From the NCBI RefSeq assembly GCF_010731115.1, contig NZ_AP022616.1, positions 992,001-1,056,000 on the forward strand: a stretch of DNA of 64,000 nt. Direction: 5' to 3'. A program made the position numbers and the translations under genes. This stretch comes from Mycolicibacterium phocaicum (lineage in GTDB: Bacteria; Actinomycetota; Actinomycetes; Mycobacteriales; Mycobacteriaceae). Under the pieces are notes generated by a model. That model did no database searches and had not been told where the DNA came from. It was given only the letters and a program-made list of their open reading frames with translations. Shown here one piece after another: positions 45,601 through 54,760 of this stretch (within the stretch, counting starts at the first letter, position 1; every line of letters begins with the position of its first letter).

Positions 45601-46938
45601 TTAGCAGGCCGCCAGGGCGTCCTCGTCGGGCATGTCGCCGGCCGTATCGTCGAGCTCCGTCCCCCGGGTTTCGGGCAACACCAGCGTGCAGACGATGCTG
45701 ACCAGCACGAAGACGGCGATCATCAGCCCAACCGCCCAGCTCCCGAGGGCGGCGACGAGCGGGCCGGCGACCAGCGGCGGCAACGCGCCGCCGACGATTC
45801 CGGCGAGATTGAAGGCCATGCCGGCCCCGGTGTAGCGGTAGCGGGTGGCGAACGTCTCAGGCAGGAACGCGCCGATGGGTCCGTAGGCGAGCCCGAAGAT
45901 GCAGAAGATGCCGGCGATCGCCACCGCGAACCCGACCGGCGAGCCGGAGTCGATGAGCGGCATGACGAGGAATGCCCACGGCAGCGCCAACCCGAACCCG
46001 ACCAGGATGACGCGGCGCCGCCCGTACCGGTCGCACAGCACCGCCGAGATCGCCGAGAACACCATGAGCGACACCCCGGCCAGGACGCCGACCGACAGGA
46101 TCAGCGTCCGCGGATGGTGGATGCGGGTGCTGGCGTAACTCATCAGATAGGTGCCGCCGAGGAAGCTCATGGTGAAGATGCCGACCATGCAGCCCGCACC
46201 CAGCAGTACCTGCTTGCCCTGCCGGCGCACCAGCTCCGAGAACGGCGCGCGAGGCACCGTGCCGCGCTTCTGCTCGGCGACGAAGACGGGAGTCTCGTCG
46301 ATGGTCAGCCGCACGTAGAGCGCCACGGCCAGCAGCACCGCGCTGAAGAGGAACGGCAGCCGCCAGCCCCAGTCCAGGAACACCGGGCTCTTCTCCCCGA
46401 TGGTCACGTTGGCGATCAGCACCACCAGATTGCTGACGGCCAGGCCGGCGCCGGCGCCCAGCTGAGTGAACATGCCGTAGGTGCCGCGCTTGCCGACCGG
46501 CGCGTACTCGGCGCTCAGCAGGGCCGAACCGGCCCATTCCCCGCCGACGGCGAAACCCTGGAACACCCGCAGGATCAACAGGATGATCGGCGCTGCCAGG
46601 CCGATCGTGGCCGAGCTGGGCACCAGGCCGACGCCGACGGTGGACAGCCCCATGATCAGCAGCGTCGCCACGAGAGTCTTCTTGCGGCCCAGCCGATCCC
46701 CGAAATGCCCGAAGACCGCCGCGCCGATGGGGCGGGCCAGGAACGCAACCGCGAATGTCGCCAGCGACGAGATGGTCGCCATGGCGGGCGGCAGGTTCGG
46801 GAAGAACACCTGCGGGAAGATCAGCGCCGCGGCCGTCCCGTAGATGTAGAAGTCGTAGAACTCGATCGCGGTGCCGATGAAACTGGCGAACGCCACCTTG
46901 TTCATCGGTGTGCTCGGGGTCGACGGGTCTGCAGCCAC
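45601..46938 (-). CDS. MFS transporter, metabolite:H+ symporter (MHS) family
   Basis: 445 residues with 12 predicted helices. The FIGTAIEFYDFYIYGTAAAL N-terminus and FGHFGDRLGRKKTLV motif are those of the MHS group (ProP, ShiA, KgtP, CitA relatives; similar to mycobacterial Rv1200). Substrates of the group are osmolytes or carboxylates; which applies here cannot be told. GTG 46938 is chosen because a TAGCCT hexamer lies 7 nt before it; ATG 46905 is the alternative. The longer frame to 47601 is antisense to the hydrolase. Confidence 0.88.
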   Translation of the reverse strand: MAADPSTPSTPMNKVAFASFIGTAIEFYDFYIYGTAAALIFPQVFFPNLPPAMATISSLATFAVAFLARPIGAAVFGHFGDRLGRKKTLVATLLIMGLSTVGVGLVPSSATIGLAAPIILLILRVFQGFAVGGEWAGSALLSAEYAPVGKRGTYGMFTQLGAGAGLAVSNLVVLIANVTIGEKSPVFLDWGWRLPFLFSAVLLAVALYVRLTIDETPVFVAEQKRGTVPRAPFSELVRRQGKQVLLGAGCMVGIFTMSFLGGTYLMSYASTRIHHPRTLILSVGVLAGVSLMVFSAISAVLCDRYGRRRVILVGFGLALPWAFLVMPLIDSGSPVGFAVAIAGIFCIFGLAYGPIGAFLPETFATRYRYTGAGMAFNLAGIVGGALPPLVAGPLVAALGSWAVGLMIAVFVLVSIVCTLVLPETRGTELDDTAGDMPDEDALAAC

Positions 46939-46945
46939 GTCAGGC

Positions 46946-46955
46946 AGGCTAACGT
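46946..46955. promoter_or_regulatory. two overlapping -10 hexamers of divergent leaderless promoters
   Basis: On the plus strand TAACGT (46950-46955) is followed by 7 nt and GTG 46963. On the minus strand TAGCCT (46951-46946) is followed by 7 nt and GTG 46938. The hexamers share two base pairs, so only one polymerase could melt the site at a time. Confidence 0.6.
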
Positions 46956-46962
46956 GACCGGG

Positions 46963-48177
46963 GTGAATCTCGACGCGAACACCGAATCGGTCAGCGCGGC
47001 GATCGACACCGGCCTGCTGGCCGGCGCGGTCACGCTGGTGTGGCAGGACGGCGCGGTGCGGCAGGTCAACACGCTCGGCCACCGCGACGTGGAAGCCAGG
47101 CTGCCGATGGAACGCGACACCGTCTTCCGCATCGCGTCGATGTCCAAGCCGATCACCGTGGCGGCGGCCATGACGCTCGTCGACGAGGGCCGGCTGGCCC
47201 TGACCGATCCCATCGCGAACTGGATTCCCGAGCTGGCCAACCCGCGTGTGATGACGAGCATCGACGGGCCGCTGGACCGGTCCGTGCCGGCCCGGCGGCC
47301 CATCACCGTCGAGGACCTGATGACGCATCGCGGCGGCCTGGCCTACGGGTTCACGGTGCCGCCGCCACTGGGCAAGGCCTACAACAAGCTGCAGTCGCTG
47401 CAGGATCCGGATCGCTGGCTGGCCGAGCTGGGACAGCTGCCGCTGGCTCATCAGCCCGGTGACGCGCTGACCTACAGCCAGTCGACCGACGTGCTGGGCT
47501 TCCTGCTGGCGCGCGTCGAGGGCAAGCCGCTGCCAGATGTGTTGGCGGAACGCATCTTCAAACCGCTGAACATGGTCGACACCGGGTTCGCGGTGACGCA
47601 CTCGGGCCGGCGCCGTGCCGCGACCATGTACCAGCTGGCCGCCGACGGCGACGCCCTGCGCCTGCAGCCCGGGAAGATGGGGCCGCCGCAGGTGATGCCG
47701 CCGACCTTCTGTGCCGGCGGCGGCGGACTCTGGTCGACCGTCGACGACTATCTGACATTCGCGCGGATGCTGCTGGCCGGCGGCGAGGTCGACGGCGTGC
47801 GGGTGCTGTCGGAGGAATCGGTACGGGCCATGCGCACCGACCGGTTGACGGCCGAGCAGAAGTCACAGAACTTCCTGGGCGCGCCGTTCTGGATCGGCCG
47901 CGGCTTCGGGCTGAACCTGTCGCTGGTCACCGACGAGGCGAAGGCCACGCCGTTCTTCGGTCCGGGCGGCCCCGGCACATTCAGTTGGCCGGGTGCCTTC
48001 GGCACGTGGTGGCAGGCCGACCCGAACGCGAACCTGATCCTGATCTACCTGATCCAGAATCAGCCCGAACTCAGCGTGGATGCCGCGGCTGCCGTTGCCG
48101 GCAATGCCTCGCAGGCCAATCTCCGTTCCGCGCGACCGAAATTCGCGAAGCGTACCTACCAGGCGCTGGGCTTGTAG
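46963..48177 (+). CDS. serine hydrolase, beta-lactamase/esterase (class C-like) family
   Basis: 404 residues with the SxxK nucleophile in RIASMSKPITVA, the tyrosine motif LTYSQSTDVLG and a C-terminal GPGGPGTFSWPGAFG in the place of the KTG triad. This pattern fits EstB-type esterases and penicillin-binding-like proteins rather than true beta-lactamases. No signal peptide is seen, so it is probably intracellular. GTG 46963 follows the leaderless promoter; GTG 46954 is possible. It ends directly against the convergent sulfatase gene. Confidence 0.88.
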   Translation: MNLDANTESVSAAIDTGLLAGAVTLVWQDGAVRQVNTLGHRDVEARLPMERDTVFRIASMSKPITVAAAMTLVDEGRLALTDPIANWIPELANPRVMTSIDGPLDRSVPARRPITVEDLMTHRGGLAYGFTVPPPLGKAYNKLQSLQDPDRWLAELGQLPLAHQPGDALTYSQSTDVLGFLLARVEGKPLPDVLAERIFKPLNMVDTGFAVTHSGRRRAATMYQLAADGDALRLQPGKMGPPQVMPPTFCAGGGGLWSTVDDYLTFARMLLAGGEVDGVRVLSEESVRAMRTDRLTAEQKSQNFLGAPFWIGRGFGLNLSLVTDEAKATPFFGPGGPGTFSWPGAFGTWWQADPNANLILIYLIQNQPELSVDAAAAVAGNASQANLRSARPKFAKRTYQALGL

Positions 48178-49848
48178 TTAGCCGGCCCGGGCGGCGGTCA
48201 GCCGCTGCATGTCGGCCATGCCCTGCTCCTGGGCGTCATGCATCCAGGCCGGCAGCGGTGCCCGCAGCTCGGGCAGCACCTCGCCCTCGAGCAACGCCTG
48301 CAGCTTGGCCTGCTTGCCGCTGCGGCCCGCCTGGTTGTCGAGTTCGTGTGCGCCCCCGGGCGATTCATAGTCGTAGAGCTCGTAGTCGACCTTGCGGGCA
48401 TGATCGGCCTCCATGCCGCCGGGCTGCCAGTACGAGTAGCGGCCGAGCTTCGCATCGGGTGTCCGCACCGCGACGATGTGGCTGGGCGCCGAGGTCGGAA
48501 TCTCGGTGGGCACCGGAGCGCCGCCGAACATCTTCTGTACCGCAGGCGATTTCATCAGCGTCGCCATTTCTTCGACCGACATGTCGTCGGTCGCGTGGGC
48601 CACCCAGGGGCGGCCCGCCGCACCGGGATCGGCCGCGATGGCGGCGATGTCGCCGCGCGCCTGCAGGTAGGCGTAGCGGCTGTCCGATCGCCAGCCGTTG
48701 CCGCCCGCGGCGATGGTGAGCAGCAGCGGCGCGATGTCGACGCTCGAGGTGAGCTGACGCCGGCGCTCACCCGGTTTGGGGGTCAGGTGACCCGCCGGGT
48801 CGTGGATGTACAGCGGCACCCGGATGGACTCTTCATAGATGGCCGCACCCTTGCCGCGCAGGCCGTGCGATCCGGCGTACTCGCCGTGGTCGGAGGTGAA
48901 CACGACGACGGTGTCGCGTTCGACATCAGGGCGGGAGGCCAGAGTGTCGAGGACGCGGCCGATCTGGACATCCACCTGCTGGTGCAGCCACAGGTAGTTG
49001 TCGAGGCACCGGGCCCACTGCGCGGCCATGTCGGGACCCGAATACGGCACCGGGCCGGTCATCAGCGGCGACATGAAGTTCATGTAGTCGATCTGCAGCT
49101 GCGGCTTGCCGCGCCGTCGGAGATCGTCGGCGTTCTCGAAGTTGACGGGCGTCCCGGAGAACACGTGCGGAACGTCGTCCGGCAGCGGGTTTCTCGGCCA
49201 CCAGCAGATGTCGTGCGGGTTCACCAGGGACACCGTGGTGCACCACGGGCCGCTGCCGGCGTGGTCGGCGAACCAGCCGTCGAACTGGTCGGCGATGCTG
49301 CCGTCGACCTTGAGCCCCTGGTTGGGGCCGCCGTTGGGCGACGGGTACGTGCCGCCGGAAAAGCCATGGGCGTCAAGGCCGTCCGGGTTGGTGTCGGCGA
49401 TGTGGCCCAGGTGCCACTTCCCCCACCACCAGGTCTGGTAGCCCTGGTCGCGCAGCATGGTGCCCCACGTCGGAAAGCGGGGCGCCAGCGTGGATTCGGT
49501 GGGTCCCTCCCCGGTGTACAGGCACCCCGTCTGGTGCGAGTAAAGCCCGGTGGTGAGGACGCCGCGCGATGGCGTGCACATGTTGGATGCCGAGTAATGC
49601 GACTCGAAGGACACGCTGCGCTGCCGCAGGCGGTCCAGGTTGGGCAGTAGTTCGCCGAGCTGTCTGGCATCGGGAAACCATTGGGGCGCCCGCATCTGGT
49701 CGACGATGATCGCCAGGATGTTGGGTCTGCCCGCCGAATGCTCCCGGCCCGCCCGCGACAGGAACTGGTAGCCACCGATCCCCGCCGCGGCCACCCCCGC
49801 TGCCGCCGCCGTGCCTTTGAGGACGGTGCGCCGGTCGATGTCCGCCAT
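48178..49848 (-). CDS. Tat-exported sulfatase (type I, formylglycine)
   Basis: 556 residues. The N-terminus DRRTVLKGTAAAAG is a twin-arginine signal. The alkaline-phosphatase-superfamily metal site begins at NILAIIVDQMR. The formylglycine motif CTPSRGVLTTG carries the cysteine that is oxidised by a formylglycine-generating enzyme, which is not in this window. VVFTSDHGEYAGSHGL supplies further metal ligands. It would hydrolyse sulfate esters outside the cytoplasm, perhaps for sulfur scavenging. TAGGCT lies 6 nt before the ATG (minus strand, 49860-49855), so it is probably leaderless. Confidence 0.92.
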   Translation of the reverse strand: MADIDRRTVLKGTAAAAGVAAAGIGGYQFLSRAGREHSAGRPNILAIIVDQMRAPQWFPDARQLGELLPNLDRLRQRSVSFESHYSASNMCTPSRGVLTTGLYSHQTGCLYTGEGPTESTLAPRFPTWGTMLRDQGYQTWWWGKWHLGHIADTNPDGLDAHGFSGGTYPSPNGGPNQGLKVDGSIADQFDGWFADHAGSGPWCTTVSLVNPHDICWWPRNPLPDDVPHVFSGTPVNFENADDLRRRGKPQLQIDYMNFMSPLMTGPVPYSGPDMAAQWARCLDNYLWLHQQVDVQIGRVLDTLASRPDVERDTVVVFTSDHGEYAGSHGLRGKGAAIYEESIRVPLYIHDPAGHLTPKPGERRRQLTSSVDIAPLLLTIAAGGNGWRSDSRYAYLQARGDIAAIAADPGAAGRPWVAHATDDMSVEEMATLMKSPAVQKMFGGAPVPTEIPTSAPSHIVAVRTPDAKLGRYSYWQPGGMEADHARKVDYELYDYESPGGAHELDNQAGRSGKQAKLQALLEGEVLPELRAPLPAWMHDAQEQGMADMQRLTAARAG

Positions 49849-49854
49849 GGGGCC

Positions 49855-49888
49855 AGCCTAGGAGCCAATGCTGAGAAAGCCATAGGCT
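49855..49888. promoter_or_regulatory. divergent leaderless promoters of sulfatase and flavin monooxygenase
   Basis: The same hexamer TAGGCT occurs on both strands: minus strand 49860-49855, 6 nt before the sulfatase ATG at 49848, and plus strand 49883-49888, 6 nt before ATG 49895. The whole 46-bp intergenic space holds both promoters. Confidence 0.6.
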
Positions 49889-49894
49889 TTCGCC

Positions 49895-51106
49895 ATGGTG
49901 CAGCAGACGGTGTTGATCAGCGGCGCCGGAGTCGCCGGACCGGCCCTGGCCCACTGGCTGGCCGGCAACGGCTATCGGGTGGTCATCGTCGAGGCGGCAC
50001 CGAGTATGCGCCCGGGCGGGCAGACGGTCGACCTGCGCGGCGCGGGTCGCGAGGTGGTCACCCGAATGGGCTTGTTGCCCACGATGACCGAGCGGTGCCT
50101 GTTTCAGCGCGGCATCGCCTGGGTGCGAGCCGACGGCACGCGGCGTGCGGAGATGCCGGTCGAGGCGTTCGACGGCAACGGGATCGTCTCGGCACTCGAG
50201 ATCCTGCGCGGTGATCTGACCGACGTGCTCTACCAGGCCACCCGGGACGTGGCCGAGTACCGCTTCGGCACGCGGATATCCGCGCTCGAGGCGGACGAGT
50301 CCGGGGTCCGCGCCACGCTGACCGACGGCTCCGTGGTGGAGGCCGACCTGGTCGTCGGCGCCGACGGCCCGCATTCCGCGGTACGGCAGTTGACATTCGG
50401 CCCGGAGGAGCAGTTCGTTCGCCGCCTCGGTGGCTACAACGCGTGGTTCACCGCACCGGACATGATCGGGCTCGACGGCTGGTACCTGATGTTCCAGGCG
50501 GCCGGCGGGCTCAACGCCTCACTGCGGCCGTCGCACGACGCGGCGACCGCCAAGGCGGGTCTGGCATTCCGGTCCGAGCCGCTCGAGTACGACCGTCGCG
50601 ACCCGGACGCGCAGCGCGCGCTCCTGGCCGAACGCTTCCGCGACGCTGGCTGGTACTGCGACGAACTACTCAGTGCCGCAGCGGAATCCGACGACTTCTA
50701 TTTCGACGATTTCGTCCAGGTACACATGGACACCTGGTCGGCCGGCCGCATCACGCTGTGCGGTGATGCCGGGTACTGCGCATCGCCGCTGTCCGGCATG
50801 GGCACCAGCCTGGCGCTGGTCGGGGCCTATGTGCTGGCCGGGGAACTCGGGCCGGCCGCGGCGCTCGACGCGGCCGGCATCGCACCGGCGTTACGGCGCT
50901 ACGAGACGGTCATGCGGCCGTACGTCGACCGGTGCCAGGACCTCCCCGGCGGCCTCGACGGGTATGCGCCGATGTCCGAACGCCAGATCGCGGGTGCGGC
51001 CTCCGCCATGAAGTGGGTGCAGCGCTGGCCGCTGCGGCGGTACGCCGGCCGCAAGTGGTTCGCCACGGCCGAGTCGATCGACCTGCCCGACTACCAACCG
51101 CGCTAA
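49895..51106 (+). CDS. class A FAD-dependent monooxygenase (PHBH/TetX-like)
   Basis: 403 residues: FAD-binding VLISGAGVAGPALAHWLAG at the N-terminus, the DG motif LVVGADGPHSAVR (about 152-164), and the second FAD-ribityl motif LCGDAGYCASPLSGMGTSLA. Such enzymes hydroxylate aromatic or other small molecules using NAD(P)H. Substrate unknown. Its last 4 bp overlap the convergent AraC-family gene. Confidence 0.9.
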   Translation: MVQQTVLISGAGVAGPALAHWLAGNGYRVVIVEAAPSMRPGGQTVDLRGAGREVVTRMGLLPTMTERCLFQRGIAWVRADGTRRAEMPVEAFDGNGIVSALEILRGDLTDVLYQATRDVAEYRFGTRISALEADESGVRATLTDGSVVEADLVVGADGPHSAVRQLTFGPEEQFVRRLGGYNAWFTAPDMIGLDGWYLMFQAAGGLNASLRPSHDAATAKAGLAFRSEPLEYDRRDPDAQRALLAERFRDAGWYCDELLSAAAESDDFYFDDFVQVHMDTWSAGRITLCGDAGYCASPLSGMGTSLALVGAYVLAGELGPAAALDAAGIAPALRRYETVMRPYVDRCQDLPGGLDGYAPMSERQIAGAASAMKWVQRWPLRRYAGRKWFATAESIDLPDYQPR

Positions 51107-52107
51107 CGGTCGTGCGTGGGCGGATGACCCGTCCATTTGATGTACGCCCGGCGGAATTCCCGCGGATCGGTGAATCCGACCTCGGTGGCGATGGCGTGGA
51201 TCGGCATCGCGGTCTCGCGGACCAGGTACCGCGCGCGTTCACTGCGCACCTTGTCGCGCAATGCGATGAACTGCTGCCCACCGGCACTGAGGCGCCGCCG
51301 CAATGTGCGTTCGGTGATGTTGAGCCGCTTGGCGACCTGGGCCATGGTCAGCGGGTCGCGCACGCTCTCGCGCAGCATCGTCTCGACCGTCCGCACCACG
51401 TCGGTCGGCTGCTCGCCCTGCGTCACCATGTCGCGGCACGCGGCGACGGCGACGGCGTGCGTCGCCGGATCGGCGCGCGGTAGCCGCTGCGACCACAGCG
51501 GGTCCGGGAACGCCAGCCGGTTGGCGTCGGCGTTGAACAGGACCGGACAGCCGAAGAATTCGCGGTATCGCTGCGCGTACACCGGCGGCGGGTAACTGAC
51601 CTGGACGTACTCGGGTGTCTGCTGCGGCAGCTCGAGCACGGTCCGCACGGTGACCAGCACGCTGCAGAACAACTCCTCGCACAGGAACGGCAGCAGCTCC
51701 GGTTCGGGGCGGCGCTCGTAGGCGCGCAGCGCGAAAGTGTCGCCGATCAGCTCGGCGCCGACGTCCATCAGGCTGCCGGCGCTCTGGTGCAATTCCAGAC
51801 CCACTTGCATTGCCGCACCGAGGTTTTCGGCCGAACGGATGGCCAGGCCCAGCACGCCGAACGACACGAACATGTCGCGGGCCCCGACGTCGATGCCCAG
51901 GCCCCGGTCCGGCATGGCACGCACGGCACGCCGCAGCACGAGCGCCGCCTGCCGGAACGACACCCGGGTCTCGGGCGAATTGAGCGTCGCGGCCGTCAGC
52001 CCCGCCGCCGCCAGCCATTGCTCGGTGGGCAGACCGGCACGGTCGGCGACGTCGACGACGTTGACGAGCACCGACGTCGGGATGAGCGCCGCGCTTTCCC
52101 TGTCCAC
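51103..52107 (-). CDS. AraC-family transcriptional regulator
   Basis: 334 residues: an N-terminal arabinose-binding-like domain of the type found in OruR/ToxT-like regulators (IPTSVLVNVVDVADRAGL) and a C-terminal double helix-turn-helix (AKRLNITERTLRRRLSAGG; EVGFTDPREFRRAYIKWTG). GTG start at 52107 preceded by GGAGGTGGG. It lies between the flavin monooxygenase and the divergent aldolase-like operon and could control either. Confidence 0.92.
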   Translation of the reverse strand: MDRESAALIPTSVLVNVVDVADRAGLPTEQWLAAAGLTAATLNSPETRVSFRQAALVLRRAVRAMPDRGLGIDVGARDMFVSFGVLGLAIRSAENLGAAMQVGLELHQSAGSLMDVGAELIGDTFALRAYERRPEPELLPFLCEELFCSVLVTVRTVLELPQQTPEYVQVSYPPPVYAQRYREFFGCPVLFNADANRLAFPDPLWSQRLPRADPATHAVAVAACRDMVTQGEQPTDVVRTVETMLRESVRDPLTMAQVAKRLNITERTLRRRLSAGGQQFIALRDKVRSERARYLVRETAMPIHAIATEVGFTDPREFRRAYIKWTGHPPTHDR

Positions 52108-52196
52108 CCCACCTCCAACACGTGTCCGGTTTTCCCCCCATTGTGGTCACCGATGCCCTCGTGCGCACCCACCGACATGCGGTTAGCTCCCGACCC

Positions 52197-53465
52197 ATGG
52201 TGTCGTCAATGCCGGTCGATCTGTCGGAATCGCTTTCCGCTGAGGGGTCGTGGGCGCGTCCGGACACGTATTGGCCGGCATTGACCGACGCGACCGCGCA
52301 TCTGGAGACGCCGCTGGCCGCGATCGACCTCGGCGCATTGCGCCACAATGCGCACGATATGCGCCGCCGCGCGGCCGGGACACCGATCCGCGTGGCAGCC
52401 AAATCCGTGCGGTCGCGGACCATCCTGGACGCCGTCACGGCTCTCGACGGTTATGCGGGCGTACTGGCGTTCACATTGCCCGAAGCGCTGTGGTTGGCCG
52501 CCGGCGATGACGCGCACCCGCCGCAGGATGACGTCGTCGTCGGCTACCCGACGGCCGACCGCACCGCGATCGCCCGACTGGCGTCGTCCCCGGAGTTGGC
52601 GACGCGGGTGACGCTCATGGTCGACGACGTGGCGCAGCTCGATCTGGTAGACAGCGTCGCCGCGCCGTCGGCGCGACCGCCGCTGCGGGTCTGCCTCGAC
52701 CTCGACGCGTCCTGGCAGGCTCCGGTACTCGGACACCTCGGGGTGCGCCGCTCCCCCGTCCACACCGCGGCGCAGGCCGCTGCCCTGGCCAGGACCGTCA
52801 CCGCCCGCAGTGGTTTCGCGCTGGTGGGCCTCATGTCCTACGAAGCCCAGATCGCCGGCGTCGGCGACGACGTCCGGGGTCAGGCCGCACGCTCGCAGCT
52901 GATCCGGTGGATGCAACGACGGTCCAAGGACGAGCTGCTCGAACGCCGCGGTCTCGCGGTGTCCGCGGTACGGCAGGTGGCCGACCTCGAATTCGTCAAC
53001 GGGGGCGGCACCGGATCGCTCGAATACACCGCCTCGGACCCGGCGGTCACCGAGATCGCGGCCGGCAGTGGGCTTTTCGGCCCGCACCTGTTCGACACCT
53101 ATCGCGGCTTCGCGCCGGCGCCGGCCGCGGCGTTCGCGCTGTCGGTCGTGCGCAGGCCGGCCCCGCAGATCGCCACGGTACTGGGGGGCGGCTGGATCGC
53201 CTCCGGACCACCGGCCAGAGATCGTGTGCCGCTGCCGGTCTGGCCGCCGGGGCTGAGTCTGCTGTCCACCGAGATGGCCGGCGAGGTACAGACCCCGGTC
53301 ACCGGGAAAGCCGCCGGGGCGCTGAACGTCGGCGACCGCGTGTGGTTCCGGCACTGCAAGGCCGGTGAACTCAGCGAGCACGTCGACGCGTTCGCCATGG
53401 TCGATGACGGTACGACCGTGGGCACGGCGCCCACCTACCGAGGCGAGGGGAAGACGTTTCTGTGA
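52197..53465 (+). CDS. alanine-racemase-type PLP protein (amino acid deaminase / D-threonine-aldolase-like)
   Basis: About 422 residues with an N-terminal fold-type-III barrel. The PLP lysine is in IRVAAKSVRSRTIL. The C-terminal part contains LEFVNGGGTGS, ATVLGGGWIASG and WFRHCKAGELSEHVD, with the His and Cys that bind the metal in D-threonine aldolases. M. tuberculosis Rv1769 is similar and also precedes the lactone oxidase gene by a short distance. Start at ATG 52197 or 52209; the frame to 52122 overlaps the divergent regulator's promoter and is less likely. Translation-coupled (GTGA) to the next gene. Confidence 0.82.
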   Translation: MVSSMPVDLSESLSAEGSWARPDTYWPALTDATAHLETPLAAIDLGALRHNAHDMRRRAAGTPIRVAAKSVRSRTILDAVTALDGYAGVLAFTLPEALWLAAGDDAHPPQDDVVVGYPTADRTAIARLASSPELATRVTLMVDDVAQLDLVDSVAAPSARPPLRVCLDLDASWQAPVLGHLGVRRSPVHTAAQAAALARTVTARSGFALVGLMSYEAQIAGVGDDVRGQAARSQLIRWMQRRSKDELLERRGLAVSAVRQVADLEFVNGGGTGSLEYTASDPAVTEIAAGSGLFGPHLFDTYRGFAPAPAAAFALSVVRRPAPQIATVLGGGWIASGPPARDRVPLPVWPPGLSLLSTEMAGEVQTPVTGKAAGALNVGDRVWFRHCKAGELSEHVDAFAMVDDGTTVGTAPTYRGEGKTFL

Positions 53466-54760
53466 GCTGGACGAACTGGGGGCGCTGCGAGACTGCGCAA
53501 CCGACGGAAGTGCTGCGGCCCAAGAACATTCAAGCAGTGTGTGACGCCGTCATCCGCGCGACGGCGACCGGCAGGCTGATCAAGGTCGTCGGGTCCGGGC
53601 ACAGCTTCACCGGCATCGCCGTCGCGCCCGACATCCAGCTCGACCTGGGTGCCCTGACCGGCGTGATCGCCGTCGACCGCGATCGCCGGCAGGTCACCGT
53701 CGGCGGTGGAACTCCGCTGTGGCAGCTGACGCGGCTACTGGCACGACACGGACTCGCGCTCGAGAACATGGGCGACATCGACCGCCAGACCATCTCCGGC
53801 GCCATCTCGACCGGCACCCACGGCACGGGGCTGGCCTTCGGCGGCCTGGCAACCCAGGTGGTCGGGCTGACCCTGGTCTCGGGCACCGGCGAACTGGTGC
53901 GCATCGATGAGGAGCAGAGCAGCGAGTTGCTGCCCGCGGCACGGGTCGGGCTGGGCGCGCTGGGGATCATCGTCGAGGTGACGCTGCAGTGCGTGCCCGG
54001 CTTCGCGATCCACGCCATCGAACGTGTCGAGCCGGTAGACGAAGTCGTCGCAGCCTTCGACGAACGCTGCACGCACACAGACCATTTCGAGTTCTACTGG
54101 TTCCCGCACACTGACACCGCGTTCACCAAGGCCAATATCCGGCTGCCCGCCTACACCCCGCTCGAGTCCACCAACCGGGTATCGCAGTGGATCGAGGAGG
54201 AACTGGTCGAGAACGGTGTGCTGGGCGCGATCTGCGCCGTCGGCAGTGCACTGCCGGCCACGGTGCCCGTTCTCAACCGCACCGTCACCCGGTTTCTGTC
54301 CGATCGCGAACACACCCAGCGCTCGGACCGCGTGTTCACCTCGCCGCGGCGGGTGCGGTTCCGCGAGATGGAATACGCCGTCCCCTACGAATCGGTCGGG
54401 GCCGCGTTCGACGAGGTACGCAGCCTCATCGCGGAACGGGGTTGGCGCATCGGCTTTCCCATCGAGGTCCGCGCCGCCGCCGCCGACGAGAACTGGTTGT
54501 CCACCGCGTACGGGCGCCGCAGCGCCTACATAGCGGTGCACCGCTATGTACGTGACGATCCGGCCGAGTACTTCGCCGCGGTCGAGCAGATCATGCGCCG
54601 CTACGACGGGCGTCCGCACTGGGGCAAGATGCACAACCGCACGGCGGCTGATCTGCGGGACAGCTATCCACGATTCGACGACTTCCTCGCCGTCCGCGAA
54701 AAGCTCGATCCCCGAAGAACATTCGTCAACGACTATCTACACCGAGTACTCGGAGAATGA
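53462..54760 (+). CDS. aldonolactone oxidase/dehydrogenase (L-gulono-1,4-lactone dehydrogenase, Rv1771-like)
   Basis: 432 residues: a VAO-type FAD-binding domain (KVVGSGHSFTGIAVAPDIQL; GGGTPLWQLTRLL; GAISTGTHGTG) and a C-terminal ALO domain ending RPHWGKMHNRTAAD and LDPRRTFVNDYLHRVL. The M. tuberculosis counterpart oxidises L-gulonolactone to ascorbate with cytochrome c as acceptor. The GTG start overlaps the previous stop and its stop overlaps the amidase start, so three enzymes are co-translated. Confidence 0.92.
   Translation: MSWTNWGRCETAQPTEVLRPKNIQAVCDAVIRATATGRLIKVVGSGHSFTGIAVAPDIQLDLGALTGVIAVDRDRRQVTVGGGTPLWQLTRLLARHGLALENMGDIDRQTISGAISTGTHGTGLAFGGLATQVVGLTLVSGTGELVRIDEEQSSELLPAARVGLGALGIIVEVTLQCVPGFAIHAIERVEPVDEVVAAFDERCTHTDHFEFYWFPHTDTAFTKANIRLPAYTPLESTNRVSQWIEEELVENGVLGAICAVGSALPATVPVLNRTVTRFLSDREHTQRSDRVFTSPRRVRFREMEYAVPYESVGAAFDEVRSLIAERGWRIGFPIEVRAAAADENWLSTAYGRRSAYIAVHRYVRDDPAEYFAAVEQIMRRYDGRPHWGKMHNRTAADLRDSYPRFDDFLAVREKLDPRRTFVNDYLHRVLGE

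Noticed and set aside
46963..48177. A true beta-lactamase (antibiotic resistance gene)
   Set aside because: SxxK and a tyrosine motif are present, but there is no KTG triad and no signal peptide; EstB-type esterase is more likely.
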